DNA of 64,000 nucleotides from Cinnamomum chago (GCA_038049695.1 CP142453.1:14217001-14281000); one strand, 5' to 3'; numbered from the stretch's first letter, positions 1 to 10,468 are shown. A program made the numbers and translations. Notes: a model not told the origin generated them from the sequence alone.

Positions 1-147
1 ATATGTGTCCATCCGTAAATTGAGGATTAAAGAAGTATCCTGTAACAGTAAAACGAATGAATTTTAGTCATTGATAAATTAATATAGTGAGGACTGAGGA
101 GAGAATGGAGAGTTGAATACAACAATTCAAGTATTAAAGGATATTCT

Positions 148-1838
148 TCACTTACCGGCAATGTGTAAATCATGTTTCAATTGTCGTCCCCATCGATCGT
201 CGATGATCTTCCAAAACTTTTTATAATATTTACAATCTGCTTGAATAGCCAGCTTTAATCTCTCCATGGCCTCATGTAAGAAGCTCATTGTTGGCTTATC
301 ATCGCCATCAACCAATCGAAGAACCTTTATTAGGGGATCAAAAACATTCAAAACACCCTTCACATGAGGCCAAAACTTGTTGGACTCAATTATTTTACAT
401 ACTTCAACAGTAATGGGACTTGGCCTCTTTCCCCATTTTGAATTCATGAAATCATGTGATTTTATCAATCGGAGAAGTCCTTCTCTATACTTGTAAACAC
501 TTTCGATAGCAATGAAGTGGGTGACAAATCTAGTGATGCCAGGCCGTAGTAATTCATGGTTGTCTGTATGCGTTTTCATCATGGAAATGAGTCTATATGA
601 TTGATAAAAAAATTTGGTGATCTTTATCTTACCAATCACTTGCTTCATGACTTTTCCTTTTGCAATATCTTCAAGCATTAAATCCAAGCAATGTGTTGCA
701 CATGGAGACCAGAAAATCCTTGGCCTTTGTTTCATAAGCATCATTCCTACAGCCTTCATGTTTGCAGCATTGTCGGTAACAACCTGAACTACACAATCTG
801 CCCCAACTTCTTCAATCACCTCATTCAATAACTTATTAATATATTTTGCATCTTGAATGTAATCAGTTGCATCAACTGATTTGATAAACACCGTGCCCAT
901 AGACAAGTAGACTAGAAAATTCAAGAGATGACGATGTGTGATGGTCGTCCACCCATCGCACATTAGTGTGCAACCTCTTTCCTTCCATGCCCATTTGAAA
1001 GTTTGCACCCAAGCTTGCAACTCTTCATACTCTTTCTCAACACAGACATGCCCAATCTCATAAGGGGTAGGTGCCTTTATACTTGGACCATGTCCTACAG
1101 CTGCATCTAACATGGTGGTGAAATAAGGAGATGATGCCTTGTTGGGAGGAATGCCTCCATCCAAAAAAACTTCCCAACGGCTCTCACTAGATGTTCTCTT
1201 GCTTTACCAAACTTGCCCTTTAATGCTTTCATAATGCTGGACTGCTTTGATGTTGGTTTTCTATAAGCATATGGGTCAGTTGGCCCCACTTGCTGAGGTG
1301 CATGTGTAGGAGGTCTTTCAATCTCCTCAATGTCTAGATCTCGACGGGGTTGTTTTTGACTAAATGCCCGATGCAAACTTGCTCCGCCAGGTCCGGATGA
1401 CCCACCCTGCTCATATTGGCTACCTCTAGAGGTTGCTTCATATTGCATTCTTCTTCTCTCTTCCTCCTCCTGAAGTGACCTAACACTTTCTCTCCTATCC
1501 ATCCTCATTTCCGGGTCTTCATTGTCATCATCGGAGGGGGAACCGAATACTTCTTCTCTACATGCATCAAATTCCTCAGTTCTTCTTTATTGTACCACTT
1601 TTTTTTTTTTTTTTTTTTTTTTTCTGATGCATTTAGGAGCTCCTTCATTTCAGCAGTCACATTTGGTGGCACTTTATGACATTTTATCACTTGTCCTGAT
1701 ACATGTCCCAAATGTTGTTTCAATCGAGTAATCCCGCCATTGAGCACTTTTCCACAATAATTACATTTCACTCTACTTTTGCTTCCAACTGCTTCACCAT
1801 GGTTCCATGCCGGATCTATTTCACACACCATCTTGTTC
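148..1838 (-). pseudogene. hAT transposase (BED zinc finger + DUF659), frame-broken
   Basis: The start codon is at 1831-1829, seven bases after the splice acceptor. The N-terminal part has a BED-type zinc finger: CNYC, then a histidine pair in the LKQHLGHVSG segment (about 1690-1770). A charged linker follows, then the DUF659 domain (1164-148), with CDGWT, VVTDNAANM and the SPCATHCLDLMLEDI segment typical of plant hAT transposases. The main domain ends at 148 where GCCG|GTAAG is a good splice donor, so the reading continues in an exon outside the window. Three parts sit in different frames. Breaks lie in or near the poly-A (lysine) tract at about 1600-1622, with a TAA just after it in the alternative frame, and at a T homopolymer near 1165-1172. 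It would bind element ends and cut DNA in the nucleus if intact. The breaks could be mutation or homopolymer sequencing error. Confidence 0.8.
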
Positions 1839-1880
1839 CTATAAAATAAGAAATTCATGTAATAGTAATACACTAATACG

Positions 1881-2790
1881 CTAACAACAATTGTTTTTAG
1901 GAAAAGTCAAGATTTAATAAAATCATTTTCAAAAATCCTAAATATATAGATATAGCATAAAAGTATGTAGATCAATCATTTACACATCATACAATGATCA
2001 TGAATCATTAAAACAACATATTTATGATGAAATCCCCAAAAAATGATATATTATAATTCAAATATTAAAATATCCGAAAATAAAGTAATTAAAATAAAAA
2101 TTTAAATCATGTTTATGACTATGAGTAGATGTAGATCTATCATCTACACACTATTAATAAGCCTTTGGTATCACAAATATTCTAACAAGTAACAACAATT
2201 AATTTTTAGAAATTTTTTTTTAATAAAATCATTTTCAAAATCCTAAATATATAGATCTAACATGAAAGTATGTAGATCAATCATTTACACATCATACAAT
2301 GATCATGAATTATTAAAACAACATATTTATGATGAAATCCCAAAAAAATGATATATTATAATTCAAATATTAAAAAATCCGAAAATAAAATAATTAAATA
2401 AAAATCTAAATCATGTTTATGACTATGAGTAGATGTAGATCTACCATCTACACACTATTAATAAGCCATTAAGCCTTTGATATCACAAATATCCTAACAA
2501 GTAACAACAATTATTTTTTGGAAAACAAAAATTAATAAAATCATTTTCAAAATCCTAAATATATAGATCTAACATAAAACTATGTAGATTAATCGTTTAC
2601 ACACCATTCAATGATCACGAATCATTAAAAGAACATATTTATGATGAAATCCCCAAAAAATGATATATTATAATTCAAATATTAAAAAATCCAAAAATAA
2701 AAAAAGTTCAAAATCATGTGTATGAGTAAATCTAGCATGAAAGTATGTAGATCTAACTTCTAAATGAAGAAAACAACACAAGTGACTAAC
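1881..2790. repeat. Three-copy tandem repeat (306-312 bp unit) in the hAT leader intron
   Basis: The TAATAAAATCATTTTCAAAA segment begins at 1915, 2221 and 2533, giving periods of 306 and 312 bp. Each copy carries the same ordered landmarks: CTAACAACAATT, CCTAAATATATAGAT, ATCATACAATGATCATGAAT, GATGAAATCCC and TATGAGTAGATGTAGATCT (the last one shortened in the third copy). The copies are AT-rich and differ by scattered substitutions and small indels. They fill almost all of the spliced-out segment between donor 2855 and acceptor 1839 of the hAT element. Confidence 0.85.
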
Positions 2791-3021
2791 CTCTATGCTT
2801 CATCTATAATAAAAAAAAACACATAATAAAATGCTTTAAGTTGATTTTCTCTTACCTTAGATAATATTTTCTTCAAAAAACAGAAGTGAGATTTGAAAAT
2901 ATGCAAGAGATGTGTGATGGAGTGTGGCTGCTGCTATGGGTAGTAAGAAGTTTAGAAGAGAGGAGAAGAAGATGAAGATGGGGGAAAAAATAAAAAAATT
3001 AGGGTTTTCACCCTTTTTGAC

Positions 3022-3180
3022 ATATCTCGGCCGATATTTTGAAAATATCGGCCGAGATATCGTTACCACCGAGATGAACCAAATCTCGGCCGATATGGGT
3101 CGAGATTTGGGCGATTTTTTTTTATACCGATATCTCAGTGAGATATCGGTTCGGCCGATATGAACTGGTATCGGCCGATT
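3022..3180. repeat. Palindrome and CGGCCGATA motif cluster at the hAT end
   Basis: Positions 3022-3040 and 3042-3060 form a perfect 19-bp inverted repeat around a single G (arm begins ATATCTCGGCCGATATT). Further CGGCCGATA or its complement occur near 3087, 3145-3155 and 3165-3178, together with a second small palindrome, ATATCTCAGTGAGATAT, at about 3131-3147. I infer transposase-binding subterminal repeats of the adjoining hAT element. Confidence 0.65.
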
Positions 3181-3190
3181 TTTTTATCCA

Positions 3191-4089
3191 TGCTCAACAC
3201 TCATAAATAGCTCCTACCAGTGATGATCAGTCCAAAGGCTGATGTTAGAACAACTGAGTGAATGTCTATGCCAACTCGAGGAAACATTAAAGGTCTGTGT
3301 CTGTCTAGGCTTTGCCTTGCGTGAACAAGGTTCTAACAAGGTCTCTAAGAGGTCTAAGTGTCAATTCAGTCCATGGATCACAATCCAGGTCTAAGTCCAC
3401 TCGTTGGATCCACACCAAGGCCCATCAGGTACATGGCCCGGTCTAAAACAATCCAAATGAGGTAACAAGTTCATTTCCAATGATGAACAATACATTCTCA
3501 TCCAAAATGAGTTATAAGTCCAATATAATCCACCTCTCCAATCTAAGGGTATACACATCCATACTTAGGCTACAAAAGGGCCCGCCTAGCCACAGACACG
3601 GGTCAGTGTTCTCCCAATCACACCATCAGGTCACCTCTAAGTAGTCCTAGGTTCAGGTCATCCATTTTTCATTTAATTAACAATTATAAACTATAGTAAG
3701 GACATAAGAGTGACAGTGATAAGATAAGTGAAGCAAGAACTTCAAGTACAAGAATCAACAGGGAAATATCAATAATCCAACCTAGGTAATGGTCCACATT
3801 CGGGTCCAGGTTTATCTCAGGTAATTTGATCTCTAAATGGAGTCTCAGATGCCAATGAATACTGTGTTTGGTGCTCCTGAAGTTACAGGCATCATTGACA
3901 ACGTTTAAGGATCGAATTATCGTTAGATTATACAACCAATATCTTACTTGGTGGTCCCCACAAGTCAAGGTTGAGCCACACCATTGACTTGTACTTGACA
4001 CATCAATAGAAGTCCATTTGGATGGTCAATGGGCCCCACAAACGATCACAACTTCAAAATGTGAAAACTGGAAAATCACTGTGTGCAGT
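3191..4089. other. Intergenic or intronic sequence, no gene seen
   Basis: Only short random frames are present. No splice-bounded exon, transit peptide or transposon protein could be read here. It may belong to the large first intron of the downstream GNAT gene. Confidence 0.4.
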
Positions 4090-4600
4090 GTCCTCGGTCG
4101 ACCCGGCACAGGGCTCGGTCAACCGAGTACACTGGTCTGTCAAGATGTTGACTCCCAGGTCGACCTCTGCGCAGTGTGCTCAGTCGACCTCCTGGCCTAG
4201 TCGGTCGACCGAGTACCGTGGAAATATGGGGTCAAGCACCTGGCAGGCAATGTCCTGATCACAGGAATTCTACGTGTGTCCGGTCGACCTCCTGGCCTGG
4301 GCGGTCGACCGCACATACTGAAATCTTGCATAAATTAGATGTCCCAGCTCTCAGCATTCACACTAAAATCCTTGTGTTGTCAGTCGACGGAGAATACAGG
4401 ATGTCTGTGTCTGAGGGAAAGTCCAGCTCTCAGTTAATTCCTGCAGTGTCTGTGTGCTCGGTCGACCTGGGACAGGGTCCGGTCGACCACGCACACTGGA
4501 TCTGCAAGTCCTACCGAACCTTAACTGAAACTTGAATTTTCTGGTTTTCCAATGTGCTCGGTCGACCTGACTGCAAGTCGGTCAACCGAGTACGCGTAAC
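4090..4600. repeat. GGTCGACC-rich degenerate repeat cluster
   Basis: At least ten copies of GTCGACC, GGTCAACC or GGTCGAC lie in about 500 bp (near 4098, 4117, 4158, 4181, 4203, 4283, 4303, 4383, 4459, 4481, 4559 and 4578). They often come in pairs 15-25 bp apart, with the first preceded by GTGCTCG and the second followed by GAGTAC or GCACAC. Pair-to-pair spacing is roughly 100 bp. The core is palindromic (contains the SalI site GTCGAC). The cluster may be part of an old LTR element, but no coding part could be assigned. Confidence 0.7.
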
Positions 4601-5337
4601 CTGCAGAATTCCAGATTTCTGGAATTTCTTCCCCTTCAATCCAATTTTCCATCAAACTCATCCGAATCTCGTCCAAACATCACAAGACCATTATAAAACA
4701 TGAAAAGCACTTCAATACACAACCATCCATCACCAAACGGGCCATTGATCTTCCAAATGAGAGAACTCATCCATCAATAGCCATAAATCCATGAAACTAA
4801 GCTCAAATGGTAGATCTAACATAATTGCAACAATTGAATTGAAATTACATAATCAAAAGAGAAGAAACATGCATTCCATGCTAAATAGGTATGTTGCACT
4901 TGCCTTGATCAAATTGTAAGATTGTAGAGAGAGAAAAGAGAGATCCAAGCTATATAAATGCAATCCAAGCTACTATAGTCTCCAAATACACAAAACAGCC
5001 CCAAAACTCAGATCTAGAGAGATCTTTAACTCCTACACCCACATCCACAAGAGAATTGCTATAAGGAAGGAGATCTAGAGAGAGAAAAGAAGAAATCTAA
5101 GGAAATAGAACTAGATGAAGAAGAATACCTTGATTGGAAGGAAAAGAAGAGATTAGTAAGAAGATAGAGCTCCTTAAGGTAGATAGTGGTTGTAGCTTGT
5201 AGTAGATGATCTTCTTCTTTGGGTTCTAGATCTAGGGTTTTAGAGAGAGATGGGAGAATTGGAGGGAAATGAGAGATAGAATTGGAGGGAAATGAGAGAG
5301 GGAATTGTAGCTAAAGTATGGGATAGGGGTGAATGTA
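4601..5337. other. Purine-rich flank of the copia-1 insertion, no gene
   Basis: Repetitive GAGAGA/AGATCTAGAG sequence, including an imperfect short duplication near 5256-5300 (GGAGGGAAATGAGAGA twice). It continues on the other side of copia-1 at 10778, so copia-1 interrupted this stretch. No coding frame was supported. Confidence 0.4.
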
Positions 5338-5342
5338 GTGTA

Positions 5343-5646
5343 TGAAATAATATGTGAACAAGGGAGAGGAAGAAGAAGAATCACAGTGGGAGAAGGTCGT
5401 GCCAACACAGAGCATCGACTATCATATTTATATTGATCTGATGCCTTAATCAAGGCTCTAATTAAGTAAAGATTACAAATTAGATGCAAATCAGAATAAC
5501 AAAAGAATGGAAAGAATCAATTACATCCTATACATAGAAGGAGAGAAATTTGGGACTACATCTAATTATGTACAGATTTGTGTATATCCCATGAGTGGGC
5601 TTGGCACATGGGCTGGGCCCATGGACTGGGCCTGTTATCTTCTACA
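5343..5646 (-). repeat. copia-1 downstream (3') LTR
   Basis: 304 bp, the element's 3' LTR in its own orientation. It differs from the other copy at three positions that I can see (near 5373, 5483 and 5636). The pol frame runs through the polypurine tract and stops inside this LTR at 5635. Confidence 0.93.
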
Positions 5647-8088
5647 CTCCCCCTCAAATTGATGTGGTAAGTTTGAAAACATCAATTTGCAAGTTAGATC
5701 ATGATGACACTGTTTGGGAAGTGCTTTGGTGAAGATATCCGCCAACTGGTTGAAAGAAGATACATGAGGCAGAGTTATCTTCTCGGTAACAACATGTTGA
5801 CGGATGAAGTGACAGTCAATCTCGATGTGCTTTGTTCTTTCATGGAAGACCGGGTTGTTGGCAATTCTGGTAGCACTGGTATTATTCCCATGGAGAGGTG
5901 TGGAACTACCAACAAGAATACCCAATTCACACAGAAGGCGGCGGAGCCAGATAATTTCAGCACTGGCAGAGGACATTGCACGATATTCTGCCTCAGCAGA
6001 AGACTTTGAGACAGTGGTTTGCTTCTTGCACTTCCATGAAATTAGAGATTTTCCAAGAAACATACACCAGCCAGTGGTAGACCTCCGACAGTCCGGACAG
6101 CCAGCCCAGTTAGCATCCGCATAAGCTGATAATTGCAGAGAAGTATCAGAAGGGAAAAAGAGACCATGATGAAGAGTTCCTTTAACATAGCGGAGGATGC
6201 GTAAAGCAGCAGCAATGTGCGGTTTGTGGGGATTGCTAACAAACTGACTTACTGTGTGAACTGCATGAGAAATATCCGGCCGAGTCATAGTTAAGTAGAG
6301 CAAACTACCAACTATCCGCCGGAAAACAGATGGATCATCCAGGGGAGTGCCATCATTGGAACTGAGTTTGCTGTTCAATTCCAGAGGTGTATCGAAAGTG
6401 TGAGCATCATCAAGACTGGCTGACGTGATCAAATCTTGCGCATATTTGCGCTGAAGGACCCTAATGCCGGATTTGTTACGCACAAACTCAAGCCCCAGAA
6501 AGTAGGTAAGAGGACCAAGATCCTTCATTCGGAAGTGGCGAGTAAGGTGGTGTTTGAGATCTGTAATGCCGGCAGTATCATTTCCACTGATAATCATATC
6601 ATCAACATAGACCAAGAGGAATGTGTAGCCCTTTGATGTCCATCTTAGGAAGAGGGAACTATCAGAATGACTCTGGCGAAATCCGGCTTGAAGAATTGCT
6701 GCCCGGAACTTATCGAACCAAGCCCTGGGAGCTTGTTTAAGCCCATAGAGAGCTTTCCTCAATTTGCACACATGCTTTGGAGGACAAGCATATCCTGGAG
6801 GAGGTTTTAAATAAACAGTCTCGCGCAAGTCCCCATGTAGAAAAGCATTTTTGACGTCCATTTGCCATAGAGGCCAATTGCGGGCTACCGCGACACAAAG
6901 AAGAGTACGAACGGTGGTCATTTTCGCCACCGGTGCAAATGTTTCCTCATAGTCAATTCCATATTCCTGCTTATATCCCTGTGCAACCAATCTGGCTTTG
7001 TAACGATCAAGGCTCCCATCAGAGTGGACTTTGACGGAGTATATCCATTTGCTACCAATCACAGAGGCTCCATCCGGGGCCGGTACCAATTCCCATGTTC
7101 GGTTTGCTTCAAGAGCCACTAATTCCTCGGTCATAGCATCCTGCCAGTAAGCAATCTTTGAGGCCTGTGAATATGAAGTGGGTATAGGAGTACTATCTAA
7201 GGAAGTAAGAAGAGCAGGAAAACCATAGCGGTTAGGGGCAACAGAAGGACGACTAGAGCGTCGGAGAGAAATGGTGCTATCAGAAGAAGTGTCATTACCT
7301 GAAGATGCAGTAGGCGGCGCTGGGAGAGAATCAGGAGAGGGAGTCGCCAGAGGAGGGACTTTGTTTCGCCGGACATAGACTTTGGGAAGAGGTGATGGAG
7401 ACTCAGGCTCCGAGAATTGTGGCAAATAGGATACAGCAATAGGATAACTATCCAAATGTAAAGAGAAAAAGGGAATATGTTCCAAGAAAATTACATTACG
7501 AGAGATGCGCATGCGTTTTTCCAATGGATCATAACACAAAAATCCTTTATGCTCATTACTGTAACCCAAAAAGATGCATTTAGCAGCCTGTGGAGATAAC
7601 TTTGTGCGCTCAGTTGGAGGAAGATGAACAAAACACAAGCAACCAAAACCACGTAAGTGAGAGTATGAAGGGATTTGACCAAAGAGAACTTCATAAGGAG
7701 TAGTCTTTCCTAGAACAGTGCTAGGAAGGCGGTTGATAAGATACACAGCGGTCTGTGCAGCATCACACCAAAATTTGGGAGGGACTAAGGATGCAATCAA
7801 CAGAGTACGTACAGTTTCAAGAATATGTCTGTTTTTTCTTTCCGCAATCCCATTTTGCTGAGGAGTATGCGGACAAGATTTTTGGTGAAGAATTCCTTTA
7901 TCAGAAAGGAAGGTAGAGAATTCACGAGACATGTATTCTCCACCGGAATCTGATCTAAGAATTTTGATTGCTTTCTGAAATTGGGTGTGGACCATGTTAT
8001 AAAATTTTTGAAAGATAGAGAAGACTTCAGATTTCATGCGCATAAAGTAAATCCAAGTATGACGAGAATGGTCATCAATAAAAGTCAC
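5635..8088 (-). CDS. copia-1 pol part: integrase core, reverse transcriptase, RNase H
   Basis: 817 codons. The frame starts inside the integrase core. Catalytic D47 (RSDSGGEY) and E83 (AERKNR) have the 35-residue spacing of the D,D-35-E motif, and the first aspartate (HSDVWG) is in the upstream frame. The reverse transcriptase has the YVDD catalytic box at about residues 494-497, preceded by KNAFLHGDL. RNase H follows with AYADANWAG (about 655) and EAEYRAM (about 700). The C-terminus carries LADIFTKALP, typical of copia polyproteins, then runs across the polypurine tract into the LTR. The product would copy and integrate the element. The frame is intact, but it is out of phase with gag/protease, overlapping it by 14 nt, so its own Met is not a natural start. 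Confidence 0.92.
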   Translation of the reverse strand: MTFIDDHSRHTWIYFMRMKSEVFSIFQKFYNMVHTQFQKAIKILRSDSGGEYMSREFSTFLSDKGILHQKSCPHTPQQNGIAERKNRHILETVRTLLIASLVPPKFWCDAAQTAVYLINRLPSTVLGKTTPYEVLFGQIPSYSHLRGFGCLCFVHLPPTERTKLSPQAAKCIFLGYSNEHKGFLCYDPLEKRMRISRNVIFLEHIPFFSLHLDSYPIAVSYLPQFSEPESPSPLPKVYVRRNKVPPLATPSPDSLPAPPTASSGNDTSSDSTISLRRSSRPSVAPNRYGFPALLTSLDSTPIPTSYSQASKIAYWQDAMTEELVALEANRTWELVPAPDGASVIGSKWIYSVKVHSDGSLDRYKARLVAQGYKQEYGIDYEETFAPVAKMTTVRTLLCVAVARNWPLWQMDVKNAFLHGDLRETVYLKPPPGYACPPKHVCKLRKALYGLKQAPRAWFDKFRAAILQAGFRQSHSDSSLFLRWTSKGYTFLLVYVDDMIISGNDTAGITDLKHHLTRHFRMKDLGPLTYFLGLEFVRNKSGIRVLQRKYAQDLITSASLDDAHTFDTPLELNSKLSSNDGTPLDDPSVFRRIVGSLLYLTMTRPDISHAVHTVSQFVSNPHKPHIAAALRILRYVKGTLHHGLFFPSDTSLQLSAYADANWAGCPDCRRSTTGWCMFLGKSLISWKCKKQTTVSKSSAEAEYRAMSSASAEIIWLRRLLCELGILVGSSTPLHGNNTSATRIANNPVFHERTKHIEIDCHFIRQHVVTEKITLPHVSSFNQLADIFTKALPKQCHHDLTCKLMFSNLPHQFEGECRR
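5647..5656 (-). other. copia-1 polypurine tract
   Basis: On the minus strand TGAGGGGGAG lies directly against the 3' LTR. This is the usual place for the plus-strand DNA primer. Confidence 0.8.
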
Positions 8089-9889
8089 AGTATTTAAATC
8101 CGGTCCTACTTAAGGTAGGAGCAATGCCCCAAACATCTGAATGAATAATGTCAAATGATGCCAAAGCACGAGCATGATGAACAGGAAAAGGCAAAATATG
8201 ACTTTTACTTAGGCAACAAGTTTCACACTTTGATTGAGATAAAGAAGACATCATTTTATTATCAATAGTAGAATCCAAACAACCAAATTTAAACAAGGAA
8301 AGCAAAAACGCATTATTCAAATGACCAAGATGTTTATGCCACACAGTCCATAATGTATTAAAATTAGAAGAAGAAGCAAGGAAAAAATGATGTCCAATGT
8401 CCAGCAAGAACAGGTGCCCATGTTTACTCTCCGTCGCGATCACCTTCCCAGTTTGCCGCCCCTGTATAACACAACCAGAGGAAGAAAAGTGAACAAGATC
8501 GCCATCATCTATAAGTTGTCCTACAGAAAGTAGATTGGCTGATAATCTGGGAACAAAGTAAACATTGGGAAGGGTGATGGACTGGCCAGAAACACAAGAT
8601 AGAGTAATGGTACCAACTCCCGAAATGAGTAGTTGATCCCCATTAGCAGTGGTTATTTTCTCTTTTCCAAGGTAACGGTGGGAATCTGTAAAGCTACGTT
8701 CCACAGATGTCATGTGATTGGAGGCTCCTGAATCTAAAAACCATGTGGAAGATGTAATAGGAGAGGAAAGAGAAGCAGAGGAATGAAAAGCAGGAGATGC
8801 TATATGAGAATGAGTTTGATACCGACCGCCAGAAAAGCCCATTGATGCATATGCAGAGGTAACTGTGCTCTGGATCAATTCTTGAATTTGAGCAGGAATC
8901 ATGGATACAGCCCCAGATGAAGTGCTTCCTGCATCGGATGACGGTACTTGAGCCTGGAATGCAGAAGGAAGATTCTGTTTTGGCAGATTGGAGGGGAGCT
9001 TTTTAGGCTGTGTCTCATTTCTTCGCTGGAGGCTGCGGCAGTCATCAATAAGATGACCAAACCTCTTGCAATAACGACAAACCAACTTCTTGCGGCAATT
9101 CTTGGCAAGATGACCAAAGCCTTTACATTCATAGCATTGAGTGGGTTTCTGATTTGGGGTTGCTAGAAGAGCAGAGTCCGTCGAAAGGGGTGCAAGGAAG
9201 GCCTTCGGTTCTTCAAGAATAGTCCGTTGGGAGGTGAGACGAAGTTCTTCGCGAAGTACTTCTTGAAAGCAGGTATCAAGATTAGCCGACAGTTCTCGGT
9301 TCATGAGGGCAGACCGAACTGATTCAAATTCTGGTCGGAGATTCATAAGGAACTGGCTAATGTGAGTTTCCTCTTGGAGTTTAAGAGCCTCGGAGAGAAA
9401 GCCAGGAGAGACTGTCTGAATCAACATGGAATCCCGTTCGGTCCATAAGGTGAGGAAGCCATTGAAGTATTCCTGCACAGATCTATCCCCTTGAGTAAAT
9501 TTAGCAATTTCACTATCCAAGTGAAATTTCCGGGCTTTGTTGGTTTGATGGTAGACCTTCTTGAGGTGAGCCCACATATCTGCTGCTGTATTATATGCTT
9601 GAAGAGCTACGGCAAGGGAGGAATCAATGGAGTTCAGAATCCAAGTGATCACCTTGGCATTTTCCTTGGACCAGGTGGCTATGGCTTTGGAGTCCGTGGT
9701 GCTTGGAGTAGGAGGTTTTGTAACCGTTCCATCCAGATAACCAAATAACCCTTGTCCTTCGACGAAATTCTTCAGATGGAAGGACCATGCCATATAATTT
9801 TGCCCATTAAACTTAACGGAAATAATATCATACTTTTCCATGTTCTCAAAAGGCAGTAAAAATGTATCACAGATAAGATGTCCAGCCAA
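8075..9889 (-). CDS. copia-1 gag, protease and start of integrase
   Basis: 604 codons. The more likely initiator is Met17 (MEKYDIIS) rather than Met1. The gag part resembles UBN2/retrotransposon gag domains (about 20-230). Two CCHC zinc knuckles follow at residues 252-265 (CYECKGFGHLAKNC) and 271-284 (CRYCKRFGHLIDDC). The aspartic protease active site is D386 in LDSGASNHM. The GAG-pre-integrase zinc motif (HKHLGH...CETC) comes next, then the first integrase catalytic aspartate in HSDVWG. The frame ends near 8075, where the rest of integrase is in another frame. One-base slippage would join them, so a point indel, sequencing error or (less likely for copia) recoding are all possible. Confidence 0.9.
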   Translation of the reverse strand: MAGHLICDTFLLPFENMEKYDIISVKFNGQNYMAWSFHLKNFVEGQGLFGYLDGTVTKPPTPSTTDSKAIATWSKENAKVITWILNSIDSSLAVALQAYNTAADMWAHLKKVYHQTNKARKFHLDSEIAKFTQGDRSVQEYFNGFLTLWTERDSMLIQTVSPGFLSEALKLQEETHISQFLMNLRPEFESVRSALMNRELSANLDTCFQEVLREELRLTSQRTILEEPKAFLAPLSTDSALLATPNQKPTQCYECKGFGHLAKNCRKKLVCRYCKRFGHLIDDCRSLQRRNETQPKKLPSNLPKQNLPSAFQAQVPSSDAGSTSSGAVSMIPAQIQELIQSTVTSAYASMGFSGGRYQTHSHIASPAFHSSASLSSPITSSTWFLDSGASNHMTSVERSFTDSHRYLGKEKITTANGDQLLISGVGTITLSCVSGQSITLPNVYFVPRLSANLLSVGQLIDDGDLVHFSSSGCVIQGRQTGKVIATESKHGHLFLLDIGHHFFLASSSNFNTLWTVWHKHLGHLNNAFLLSLFKFGCLDSTIDNKMMSSLSQSKCETCCLSKSHILPFPVHHARALASFDIIHSDVWGIAPTLSRTGFKYCDFY

Positions 9890-10456
9890 AAACCCTTCGA
9901 CAGATAGGGATTAAGATGACTAGACAGCAATAATCAGCAAGCGAGGCTAAATGACTGGTTCAGATGATTAATTTGAGCAAAATGATGAACTCCAAACAAG
10001 AAAAGAACCCTGACAGTGCCAAAATTAGTGCCAGACGACCACTATTTTGGTGCTGGAGTGGTCACGTGGGGCCCACAATGGGATCGGACCAATGATCAGA
10101 GAGTACAGTCTTCTGTGGGAAACTTTTTAGTAACTTCCAGATCAGGTTGCAAGGCAAACTGATGAAAATCCGCAAATTTGAACGGATCTGATAACAATTA
10201 TCTTGTAAAACTGGGAAAATACAAGTGGCAGTAGATGACCTACCTCTGATGTGCTAAAAATCCTGAAAAAATGCCCATAAATCTTGGAGAAGAGGGGCGA
10301 CCACTGTGGTGGTGAGTATTTTTGATTTCTGGATGATCGGAAGATGGCCCACCTTGGATGGTCACCTTTCAGAATGACGACAGTGATTCTGTTGAGAGAG
10401 AGAGAGTCTTCAAATGCGTGAGAAGAGATGGAACTGATATGGAGGGATCCCACAGT
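9890..10456 (-). other. copia-1 untranslated leader
   Basis: Sequence between primer-binding site and gag. A stretch at about 10230-10330 (CCTACCTCTGATG...AAATCTTG...GCGACCA) resembles leader sequence of copia-2 and copia-3 elsewhere in the window, though the coding regions are clearly diverged. Confidence 0.6.
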
Positions 10457-10468
10457 GCTCTGATACCA
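10457..10468 (-). other. copia-1 primer-binding site (initiator Met tRNA)
   Basis: The minus strand reads TGGTATCAGAGC directly against the 5' LTR. This is the standard plant copia site complementary to the 3' end of initiator tRNA-Met. Confidence 0.92.

Larger units (their letters stand above)
1..3190 (-). mobile_element. hAT-superfamily DNA transposon, decayed, cut by window start
   Basis: The element is read right to left. A leader exon ends in a splice donor at 2856/2855 (AAG|GTAAG on the minus strand). An intron follows to an acceptor at 1839-1840 (TATAG), and then the transposase exon. The 3' exon(s) with the hAT dimerisation domain lie before position 1. The right border is approximate: palindromic CGGCCGATA motifs cluster at 3022-3180, as expected for subterminal transposase-binding repeats. 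The other end is outside the window, so terminal repeats and the 8-bp target duplication cannot be checked. Frame breaks in the transposase say this copy is not autonomous. Confidence 0.75.

Noticed and set aside
4018-4535. Overlapping plus-strand frames with repeated VDL/GRPST words
   Set aside because: They are translations of the GGTCGACC repeat cluster; several frames are open at once, which is a repeat effect, not coding.
5701-6124. Open frames on the plus strand inside copia-1, copia-2 and copia-3
   Set aside because: They are antisense shadows of pol with no domain of their own.
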